The translations under genes and the position numbers were made by a program. Below, piece by piece: positions 1-5,653 of a DNA stretch of 11,894 nucleotides (positions are counted from its first letter, which is position 1; each line of letters begins with the position of its first letter). The stretch comes from Chloroflexia bacterium (GTDB lineage: Bacteria > Chloroflexota > Chloroflexia > Thermomicrobiales > JALYUS01). Under the pieces are notes generated by a model that searched no databases, had not been told where the DNA came from, and was given only the letters and a program-made list of their open reading frames with translations. Where the stretch lies: NCBI GenBank assembly GCA_025928215.1, contig JAICJW010000107.1, forward strand, positions 1 to 11,894. Reading direction: 5' to 3'.

Positions 1-27
1 AAAGGGGCCACCGACGTAGCCCCCTTC
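1..27 (-). terminator. Possible terminator hairpin after the small secreted protein gene
   Basis: Read on the minus strand, AAGGGG and CCCCTT can pair around a loop of about a dozen bases, and the second arm runs into T residues at the window edge. It lies about 25 bases past the stop codon of the gene at 51-290, where a rho-independent terminator would be expected. The T-tract is cut off by the end of the window, so the call is weak. Confidence 0.35.
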
Positions 28-50
28 GTCCAGCGTGCCCGCCGCCAGCG

Positions 51-290
51 TTACGGCGTCGTGACGAAATGGCTCTGACAGAGCTTCGCACTGTTGTTCG
101 CGCCCGTCTGCTGCCCGTCCGCGCCGCCGGCGAAGTTGTTGTCCTTGCCGAACGCGCCGAACGAGCCGTGCATCTGCCCGCACGCGCCCGCTTCCGGGGG
201 GGGATTGTAGTTGTCGCTCGCCGCCACCGCGCCCGCCGAGGCGAGCATGAGCGCGCCCGCTGCCAGGAATGCCACCATCTTCCGCTTCAT
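51..290 (-). CDS. Small secreted protein of unknown function (79 aa)
   Basis: I do not recognise a family. The N-terminus is a classical Sec signal peptide: MKRK, a hydrophobic stretch of about 18 residues rich in Ala and Leu, then an AVAA/S cleavage region near residue 24. The mature part is about 55 residues, rich in Gly, Asn and Ala, with two cysteines (in EAGACGQM and KLCQSH) that could form one disulfide outside the membrane. The start is supported by a strong ribosome site, GGGGAAGGAG, seven bases before the ATG. The coding strand is opposite to the catabolic operon, and a degenerate transposon lies between it and the rest of the window, so a shared role is unlikely. The signal peptide and ribosome site make a real gene likely; the function is unknown. 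Confidence 0.7.
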   Translation of the reverse strand: MKRKMVAFLAAGALMLASAGAVAASDNYNPPPEAGACGQMHGSFGAFGKDNNFAGGADGQQTGANNSAKLCQSHFVTTP

Positions 291-480
291 CCGTCCACTC
301 CTTCCCCCGTCACGCGGGGATTTGCCCGTGTCGCCCGCCCATCGGCGGGTTCACTCAGTCTAACGTGGCGTGCACGGAAAATGTGACGGTTAATTAAGTT
401 TTTATCATAGTGTACATCAACATGGGTTCCGCATAGCGAGAGTGCCGAGTGGCTGCGCTATCCCGCCGCTTCCTGCTACA

Positions 481-518
481 GGCCCAGTGTTACGGAAGCT
501 GCTATGAGCCGCAATCTG
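481..518 (+). repeat. Left terminal inverted repeat of the MITE-like insert
   Basis: This 38-bp arm starts GGCCCAGTGTTACGGAA and ends AGCCGCAATCTG. It matches the reverse complement of 736-773 without gaps, with about seven mismatches clustered in the middle. Confidence 0.75.
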
Positions 519-580
519 TGAGGTTCTGCTGGAACGCGATGACCGCATTCGGTGGGTGGTTCGGCATCCTGAGCGATGTG

Positions 581-616
581 GAAGTGCCGAGAAGAAGAAG
601 AGTCGGCACTTCTTTT
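581..616 (+). terminator. Strong hairpin plus T-run inside the insert
   Basis: GAAGTGCCGA (581-590) pairs perfectly with TCGGCACTTC (603-612) around a 12-base purine loop, and TTTT follows. On the plus strand this has the form of a rho-independent terminator. No gene in this window obviously needs one here, so it is probably part of the folded structure of the mobile element, though it could stop read-through. Confidence 0.45.
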
Positions 617-618
617 GG

Positions 619-637
619 GTACGAAGCGTGTTCGTAC
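619..637. repeat. 7-bp stem hairpin at the middle of the insert
   Basis: GTACGAA (619-625) and TTCGTAC (631-637) form a perfect stem with a five-base loop, GCGTG, near the centre of the MITE-like element. Confidence 0.6.
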
Positions 638-673
638 GAGCAAATACGCGTTCATACGGGAGAGAAGGCCACC

Positions 674-705
674 AAGTGCCGTGTCTCTTCCGGGAATCGG
701 CACTT
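674..705. repeat. 8-bp stem hairpin in the insert, echo of 581-612
   Basis: AAGTGCCG (674-681) pairs with CGGCACTT (698-705). The same stem sequence is used in the hairpin at 581-612, so the two hairpins are mirrored about the element centre. This suggests that the whole element is one long decayed palindrome. Confidence 0.6.
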
Positions 706-735
706 TCCGCGCGGCGGACCGGCTGAAACATTCGC

Positions 736-773
736 CAGATTGCGGCTGGTGACACGTTCCGTAACACTGAGCC
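736..773 (-). repeat. Right terminal inverted repeat of the MITE-like insert
   Basis: Read on the minus strand it starts GGCTCAGTGTTACGGAA and ends AGCCGCAATCTG, the partner of 481-518. Confidence 0.75.
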
Positions 774-1562
774 AGCCAGGCGAAACTCCGCTCCACCACC
801 CACCGCCCCGGCTGGACCGCGAAGCCCTGCGCCTCCGGGTCGCGCCCGACGATCTCCAACTCCCAGCCGCCGTACCCCTCGCACCATCGCGCCAGCTTCT
901 CGCTTGTATACGCGCCATCCGCCCAGATCTTCTTCAGGTGAGAGACGAGTGGGGCCAATCCGGCGAGCAGTCGCCAGCCGCCGACCGTGTCATGCGTGTC
1001 CGCAGGCGTGACCGAGATCGAGATCGGCAGCCCCAGCGTATCGACGAGGAGATGGCGCTTACGCCCTTTGACGCGCTTGTGGCCGTCGTAACCGCTGATC
1101 GAGGCCGATTCCTCGACCGTCTTGACGCTCTGCGCGTCCATGATCGCCGCCGGGGGCCGGGGGGTATTCCCTGCCCACGCGCACCCGCTCCGCCCGGCGG
1201 AGGGCGGCGAGGATACCACTCCACAGTCCGTCGAGACGGAAACGGCGGAAATAGTAATAGACGGCTTGCCAGGGCGGGAAGTCACAGGGGAGATAGCGCC
1301 AGGGACAGCCGGTGCGGAGCAGAGAGAAGATGGCGTCGAAGACCCTGCGCAACGAGTGGCGACGCTGGCGCAGGGCCGTGGCGAGCGGCAACGGGCGGGG
1401 AGAGGATCGGCTACTTACCGGCAGCGAGAATTGCCGGCGACGGTAACTGGACCTAGGCGGGGGCGCGATCACCTCCCACGCGCGAACGAAGCGGGCGACG
1501 GACTACCGGGCAGCGATCTTCACCGCCGCCCTCGTGTGCTGACTCGATTCGTCGGACATGCC

Positions 1563-2330
1563 CTAACGCGGGCGTGCCGCTCCCGCGCCGCCCATGACCG
1601 CGAGCATCTCGCCGGTGATGAAGGAGGCCTCATCGGAGGCGAGGAAGAGTGCGGCATTCGCGATGTCCCTTGGCTCGCACATCCGCCCGAGCAGCAACTG
1701 CGAATTCGCCTCCGCCTCGTTGACCCGCCACTCGGGCAGCGGATTGACGTCGCTCTCCGTGTTGATCATGCTCGGGGCGATGCAGTTCACCCGGATCTTG
1801 TGCCGGGCCAGCTCCACCGCGAGGATCTGGGAGAACATCGTCACGCCCGCTTTCGACGCGCAGTAATGCGACGCCGTGATACGCCCCCCGCGCGCGGCCC
1901 CCGATGAGATCGTGATGATATTCCCGCCCGTCCCCTGGGCGATCAGACGGCGCGCCGCCTCGCGGCAGACGAGGAAGGTGCCCTTCAGATTGGTGTCGAT
2001 GACGCGGTCCCACTCCTCCTCCTCCATCTCAACCACGAAACGGTTGGGGTAGATGCCGGCATTGCTCACGGCGATATCGAGCCGCCCGGCGCGCGCCTGC
2101 AGCGCATCGAACATCGCCGCCACCTGCGCCGCGTCGCGGACGTCACCGGGCTGGCCTACGATCCGGTCGCCGAAGTCTGCCGCGAGTTGGCCCACCGCCT
2201 GCTCGAGTTGCTGGGGTCGAAAGTCGCTGATGAGGACGACGGCTCCCTCCTCGAGGAAGCGCCGCGCGATCCCCAACCCGATCCCTGCCGCACCGCCGGT
2301 GACCAGAACCGCCTTACCGTCATACCGCAT
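1563..2330 (-). CDS. SDR-family NAD(P)-dependent oxidoreductase (255 aa)
   Basis: This is a classical short-chain dehydrogenase/reductase, a cytoplasmic enzyme that interconverts an alcohol and a ketone using a nicotinamide cofactor. Visible motifs are the Rossmann loop TGGAAGIG (11-18), Asp36 at the end of the second strand (usually favouring NAD over NADP), the NAG motif (90-92), Ser142/143, and the catalytic pair Tyr156 and Lys160 in YCASK. The length is normal for the family. I chose the start at 2330 because AAGGAG lies about nine bases before that ATG; an in-frame ATG at 2402 would add 24 residues ahead of the usual N-terminus. The gene lies 86 bases downstream of the IclR-type regulator on the same strand and may be co-transcribed with it. 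It could therefore supply a redox step for the compound handled by the divergent operon. The substrate is unknown. Confidence 0.9.
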   Translation of the reverse strand: MRYDGKAVLVTGGAAGIGLGIARRFLEEGAVVLISDFRPQQLEQAVGQLAADFGDRIVGQPGDVRDAAQVAAMFDALQARAGRLDIAVSNAGIYPNRFVVEMEEEEWDRVIDTNLKGTFLVCREAARRLIAQGTGGNIITISSGAARGGRITASHYCASKAGVTMFSQILAVELARHKIRVNCIAPSMINTESDVNPLPEWRVNEAEANSQLLLGRMCEPRDIANAALFLASDEASFITGEMLAVMGGAGAARPR

Positions 2331-2416
2331 CGGAGACACTCCTTTTCCCGATCGGCCACCGGGCATCGGCGGCCACACGTCCCGCAGGCCGGTATCGCGC
2401 ATGATGGCGCGCTGTT

Positions 2417-3226
2417 TCAGACAAGATCGCCGAGCATTTCCGGCGCGAGCGCCCCACTCTCCTCGACCTTCGCGCCCGGGAGTGTCTGCGCCCCGAGCTC
2501 GGCGCTGATCAGGTCACAGACGCTCGCGAGGACACGGACCGCATGCGCTCGCTTCTCCGGCGTGAACCGGTCGTTCGGCCCGGAAACGCACATCGAAGCG
2601 GTGACGCGGTCATCCCGGTTGTAGATCGGCACCGAGACTGCGGACGCGAACGCCTGGACATCCTCATTGCTGAAGGCGAAACCGCGCTCGCGGATCTCCG
2701 CGAGATGCCGCTTCAGGATGGTGATGTCCGTGATCGTGTGCTTCGTGTACGCCGGGAGCCCGTGCTTCGCCACCGCGGCGTCGACGAATCCGTCCGTCTG
2801 GAACGCGAGGATCGCTTTCGTTGCGGCGCCCGCGTGCAGGAGGTAGCGGTGACCTACGCGCACGGACAAATCCATCAGGCCGAACCCCTCGCGCTGGGCG
2901 ATACAGACCGCTTCCAGGCCATCCAAGACGAAGATCACCGAGTTCTCGCCGCAGGCGTCACGCACCTCGTTGAGATGCACAATTGCGAGCTGCAGCAGAT
3001 CGTTCTGCCCGAGGATTTTGCGACCCACCTCGATGAACTTCAGCCCCAGTTGATAGCGCTCGCCAATCTGATGCACATAGCCGTACTCCTCCAAAGTTTT
3101 CAGCACCCGGAAGACCTGGTTCTTTGTGAGTTCGAGCCGGCGTGATAACTCGCTGATGCCGACGGGTTCCTGCGAACGGGCCATCTCGTCAATCACGTCG
3201 AGGGCTTTCCCGAGCGTACCGATCAT
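2417..3226 (-). CDS. IclR-family transcriptional regulator (269 aa)
   Basis: The N-terminal winged helix-turn-helix (about residues 5-65) contains GISELSRRLELTKNQVFRVL and the wing-like GYVHQIGERYQLG. The remainder (about 80-250) is the IclR effector-binding domain, with a GLEAVCIAQREG segment, a HAGAATKAILAF helix, and RERGFAFSNEDVQAFASAVSVPIYN. The family are dimeric repressors or activators of catabolic operons that usually respond to a pathway substrate or intermediate. The gene is transcribed away from the dioxygenase-transporter operon, and two identical palindromes lie in the gap between them, so it most likely controls that operon and itself. The ribosome site before the ATG at 3226 is weak (GGGATAG). 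The family is certain; effector and sign of control are inferred. Confidence 0.95.
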   Translation of the reverse strand: MIGTLGKALDVIDEMARSQEPVGISELSRRLELTKNQVFRVLKTLEEYGYVHQIGERYQLGLKFIEVGRKILGQNDLLQLAIVHLNEVRDACGENSVIFVLDGLEAVCIAQREGFGLMDLSVRVGHRYLLHAGAATKAILAFQTDGFVDAAVAKHGLPAYTKHTITDITILKRHLAEIRERGFAFSNEDVQAFASAVSVPIYNRDDRVTASMCVSGPNDRFTPEKRAHAVRVLASVCDLISAELGAQTLPGAKVEESGALAPEMLGDLV

Positions 3227-3293
3227 CTATCCCATGCCCATATTATTCCCATGTACGGCCCTGCACCGCACTCCCGAAACGCCGAAGACAGAT

Positions 3294-3310
3294 ATAGCAC
3301 AGCGTTCTAT
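3294..3310. promoter_or_regulatory. Operator 1: 17-bp imperfect palindrome
   Basis: ATAGCACAGCGTTCTAT has dyad symmetry of the form ATAGnACnnnGTnCTAT and is repeated exactly at 3426-3442. It lies next to a minus-strand -10-like sequence, so it would cover the transcription start of the regulator gene. It is most likely a binding site for the adjacent IclR-family protein and would give autoregulation. Confidence 0.7.
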
Positions 3311-3314
3311 CTGC

Positions 3315-3343
3315 TGTATACTATCCGGCAGTCGCGGTATCCA
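3315..3343 (-). promoter_or_regulatory. Predicted promoter of the IclR regulator gene
   Basis: On the minus strand TGGATA (3338-3343) and TATACA (3315-3320) are separated by 17 bases, each matching the sigma-70 consensus at four of six positions. The predicted start near 3308 falls inside operator 1, leaving a leader of about 80 bases. The match is modest; the spacing to the operator, which resembles that of the opposite promoter, strengthens it. Confidence 0.45.
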
Positions 3344-3390
3344 TCCCGTCGTTGGCGTGTGATCTCTGTGAGGAATGTCTCTCGCCGCCC

Positions 3391-3419
3391 TTCCCAACTC
3401 CGTTCCCGCTCGGTATGAT
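3391..3419 (+). promoter_or_regulatory. Predicted promoter of the dioxygenase-transporter operon
   Basis: TTCCCA (3391-3396), a 17-base spacer and TATGAT (3414-3419, five of six consensus positions) form a sigma-70-like promoter. The start predicted near 3426 coincides with the first base of operator 2. The leader to the dioxygenase ATG would be about 93 bases. Confidence 0.5.
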
Positions 3420-3425
3420 GCGAGA

Positions 3426-3442
3426 ATAGCACAGCGTTCTAT
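3426..3442. promoter_or_regulatory. Operator 2: exact copy of the 17-bp palindrome
   Basis: This is the identical sequence to 3294-3310, 132 bases away in the same orientation. It would cover about +1 to +17 of the predicted plus-strand promoter, a position where a bound regulator would block transcription. Two exact copies in an otherwise non-repetitive intergenic region are unlikely by chance. Confidence 0.7.
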
Positions 3443-3518
3443 CGTCCGTCGTTCGACCTCCGGTTCGACAGCAGTGTCCGACGCGGGCGCGCGATTTTTG
3501 GATACGAAAGGGGCACAC

Positions 3519-4349
3519 ATGGCGGGGACTGTCTTCGGTGCCATCGCGCCGCATGGCCACCTTGCCGTGCCGGAAGCGTGTGTTGGCAAGGATGTCGGGA
3601 TCGCGGACGCGACGCAGGCGGCGATGGCGGAACTCGGGCGCCGATTCGAGGCGGCACGCCCGGATGTTACCGTCCTCTTCACACCCCACAATGTCCACGC
3701 GGAGGGCGCGTTCGCGGTGATCACTGCGGGCAAGCTGGCGGGCTCGCTCGCCAACTGGACAACGGAGCAGGTTCAGCTCCAGTGTCCGGTTGAGCGCGAT
3801 TTCGCGCAACGCACGCTCGCCTCCCTTCGTTCGGCGGGGCTGCCCGCGATCGGCATCAGTTACGGCGGCAACGACGCGGCCCGGGCAACCGCACCGATGG
3901 ATTGGGGGACGCTCATCCCGCTCTGGTTTATGGGCGGGCGCACCGATCCCCAGGTGCCGGTGGTCATTGTCACCCCGGCACGTGACCTCCCCCTGGCGCA
4001 GCATGTCGAGGCAGGGTCGGCAATTGCGCGGGCGGCGGATGCGTCCGGTAAGCGTGTGGCAATCATCGCCAGTTCGGATCACGGCCATGCACACCTGGAG
4101 TCAGGCCCGTACGGGTATGACCCCGCCGCCGCGGAGTATGACGCACGCATCGTCTCACTCGTGAAAGAGAACCGGCTTTCCGGCCTGCTGGAAATCGACC
4201 CCGCCCTTGTCGCGCGCGCCTCGGCGGATAGCTACTGGCAGATGGCGATGTTGCACGGGGCGCTTGGTGACGGTTGGGAGGGGACGCTGCTCTCGTATGA
4301 GGTACCGACCTATTTCGGGATGCTGTGCGCCGCGTATGCGCACCCCTGA
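3519..4349 (+). CDS. LigB-type class III extradiol dioxygenase homologue (276 aa)
   Basis: The protein resembles the catalytic LigB subunit of aromatic ring-opening dioxygenases, non-heme iron enzymes that cleave catechol-like rings next to the two hydroxyls. Histidines sit where the family has iron ligands and the catalytic base: His12 in APHGH, His57 in TPHNVH, and His188/His190 in SSDHGH. The ASSDHGHAHLESGPYGYDP block is also typical. I cannot find an obvious Glu at the third ligand site; Asp236 in ADSYW is a candidate. The start at 3519 is preceded by GAAAGGGG; an upstream in-frame ATG at 3375 would place the operator inside the gene and is unlikely. It is the first gene of the plus-strand operon, 53 bases before the M24 gene. 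An aromatic substrate is plausible, but homologues of this kind include members with no known substrate. Confidence 0.85.
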   Translation: MAGTVFGAIAPHGHLAVPEACVGKDVGIADATQAAMAELGRRFEAARPDVTVLFTPHNVHAEGAFAVITAGKLAGSLANWTTEQVQLQCPVERDFAQRTLASLRSAGLPAIGISYGGNDAARATAPMDWGTLIPLWFMGGRTDPQVPVVIVTPARDLPLAQHVEAGSAIARAADASGKRVAIIASSDHGHAHLESGPYGYDPAAAEYDARIVSLVKENRLSGLLEIDPALVARASADSYWQMAMLHGALGDGWEGTLLSYEVPTYFGMLCAAYAHP

Positions 4350-4402
4350 ACGAACGCCGGATTTTCGGAGGATACGGGAGAGGTAGTGGAGGAGTGAGGC
4401 AG

Positions 4403-5596
4403 ATGGTCGCGACGGCACCGATTGCACCGACGAAAGAGGAGATCTATCGGCGGCTCGACACCGTGGCGGGGCTGGCCGCTGCGCAGGGGATTGACAGCCT
4501 GGTGGCGCTCGAACCCGCACACATCTTCTATCTCTCCGGGTTCCGCACGACGCTGTATACGCGGTTCATGGGTGTGGCGCTGCGGACATCGGCCCCGCAC
4601 GAGGCGATGCTGATCGCGACCGCCGTCGATCGCACACTGGCGTTCCAGCCGGTCTGGTTCCCCTCGCTCCTGGACCGCACGGAAATCTATCACCGCGGCG
4701 CGCCGGCCTCGTCGGGGCTCATCAGCGAACCCGGCCCGCTCCTTGCCCAGGTGCTCCAGACCGGGGATACCGTTGGCATCGATCTCCACGGCGCGAGCTA
4801 CGGCAATGTGGAGATCGTCCTCGATAGTCAGCCGGACTTGCACTTGCGCGATGCGACCGACATTCTGCACGCGGCGCGCAGCGTCAAGACGGACGTCGAG
4901 ATCGCGGCGATGCGGCGCGCGAACGCAATCGCGGTGGAGGTCCTTGGGCAGGTACCAAATCTGTTGCATGACGGCATCACCGAAGCGGAGTTGGCTGCGG
5001 CGCTAGACGGCGCGGCACGGCTGGCGGGCTCGGACGGCTTCGCATACCCGACCCTGATCGGGTTCGGCCCCAAGTCGCTCGCCGCGCACGCGCCGCCGAC
5101 GGCGCGTGCCCTTGAACGGGACGAGATCGTCACGATCGCCTTCGGCCCGATGGCGGATGGCTACTGCGCGGACATCGTCCGCACTTTCTTCTACGGTACG
5201 CCGCCGGAGCAGGCGGTACGGAGCGGGAAGCGCGGGGTGGCGATTCAGGCTGCCGCGCTCGAAAAGATCCGCGCCGGCGCGCCGATCAGCGATCTTGTCG
5301 CGGCAGCGGGCGCGGTGATCACCGGGTTCTATCCCGATGTCGTGCAGGCGCGCGGCGCGGGGCACAGCCTCGGGCTGACGGTGCACGAGGAACCGTCCCT
5401 GCTCGCGAGCAACCACGCGCCGCTGGAGACGAACATGGTGCTCGCGATCGAGCCGGGCGCCCCCGCTCACGCGATGCAGGGCATCGGCCTCTACCGGCAT
5501 TGCGACGTTATCCGGGTGACGGACGAGGGGTACGAACTGCTGACGCCGATGGATCGTGGCCTGATCGTCGTGTCCGGAAAGGAGGCGGCCCATTGA
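4403..5596 (+). CDS. M24-family (Xaa-Pro peptidase/creatinase-like) hydrolase with altered metal site (397 aa)
   Basis: An N-terminal creatinase-like domain (about 10-155) precedes the C-terminal pita-bread domain (about 165-385), as in Xaa-Pro dipeptidases and creatinase. Aligning by motif with peptidases of the family, the five metal ligands would be positions 246, 257, 321, 350 and 367. Here they read Ala246 (in IAFGPM), Asp257 (in CADIVRT), His321 (in GAGHSLGL), Glu350 (in IEPG) and Cys367 (in YRHCDVI). Two ligands are thus replaced. The conserved His229 (in AAHAPP) is kept. Loss of ligands is known in creatinase, which works without metal and cleaves a C-N bond, so this may be a creatinase-like amidinohydrolase or another metal-free hydrolase instead of a peptidase. 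The ATG at 4403 follows GGAGGAG closely; the earlier in-frame ATG at 4325 overlaps the previous gene and was not used. Confidence 0.85.
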   Translation: MVATAPIAPTKEEIYRRLDTVAGLAAAQGIDSLVALEPAHIFYLSGFRTTLYTRFMGVALRTSAPHEAMLIATAVDRTLAFQPVWFPSLLDRTEIYHRGAPASSGLISEPGPLLAQVLQTGDTVGIDLHGASYGNVEIVLDSQPDLHLRDATDILHAARSVKTDVEIAAMRRANAIAVEVLGQVPNLLHDGITEAELAAALDGAARLAGSDGFAYPTLIGFGPKSLAAHAPPTARALERDEIVTIAFGPMADGYCADIVRTFFYGTPPEQAVRSGKRGVAIQAAALEKIRAGAPISDLVAAAGAVITGFYPDVVQARGAGHSLGLTVHEEPSLLASNHAPLETNMVLAIEPGAPAHAMQGIGLYRHCDVIRVTDEGYELLTPMDRGLIVVSGKEAAH

Positions 5597-5653
5597 TGGC
5601 AGTGCTGACAGGTCTCCGTATCCCGTTCGGTCCCCCGCGAGAGGAGAGTAGCG

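Larger units (their letters stand above)
481..773. mobile_element. MITE-like, hairpin-rich insert of 293 bp inside the transposase remnant
   Basis: The ends are inverted copies of one another over 38 bp (481-518 and 736-773), beginning GGCCCAGTGTTACGG on one side and GGCTCAGTGTTACGG on the other. The match is ungapped with about seven mismatches and weakens inward. The interior has three more perfect-stem hairpins and no credible gene. The insert separates the VERSFAWL motif of the transposase from its presumed C-terminal tail. If the outermost G of each end is assigned to the flank, a 3-bp CTG duplication borders the insert, but removing it does not restore the frame exactly. A small non-autonomous element moved by another transposase fits best. 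A secondary structure of the host element is less likely because the insert interrupts the coding match. Confidence 0.65.
394..1472 (-). pseudogene. Degenerate IS5-family transposase, interrupted by a MITE-like insert
   Basis: Pieces of one DDE transposase lie in several minus-strand frames. The N-terminal domain (about 1059-1390) has the family signature LLRTGCPWRYLP followed by DFPPWQAVYYYFRR. The catalytic part (about 774-1170) has MDAQSVKT (first Asp), the GYDGHKRVKGRKRHLLVDT block, KIWADGAY (second Asp) and VERSFAWL (Glu). The last 28 residues seem to resume at 480-394 (ending AEPMLMYTMIKT), on the far side of the insert at 481-773. Damage includes a TAG at 1411-1413 where family members have Trp before the PIL motif, a frame change near 1355-1390, and the insert. 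A further frame change in a C-rich run near 1150-1180 may be the two-ORF frameshift design of some IS5 subgroups (such as IS427) rather than decay. It cannot make an intact transposase. The C-terminal match is my inference from an ungapped alignment made by eye. Confidence 0.8.
394..1490 (-). mobile_element. Remnant IS5-family insertion sequence (ends not resolved)
   Basis: The element is defined by the transposase remnant. I looked for terminal inverted repeats in the flanks (about 360-430 and 1470-1560) and found no convincing pair, so the outer limits are approximate. Flanking genes on both sides look intact. The stretch between the remnant and the SDR stop codon, about 1473-1562, holds no gene that I can see. 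Confidence 0.6.

Noticed and set aside
449..1456. Long plus-strand open frame of 335 codons across the transposon
   Set aside because: It is the complement of the transposase remnant and the insert. It has an Arg-rich composition, no domain motifs and no ribosome site.
2396..2411. Hairpin CGCGC/GCGCG just after the regulator stop codon
   Set aside because: It has a five-pair stem with no T-run on the minus strand, so it is not a convincing terminator between the regulator and the SDR gene.
3451..3469. Direct repeat GTTCGAC twice, 12 bases apart, downstream of operator 2
   Set aside because: Seven-base repeats occur often by chance in this GC-rich sequence, and nothing else in the layout supports a function.
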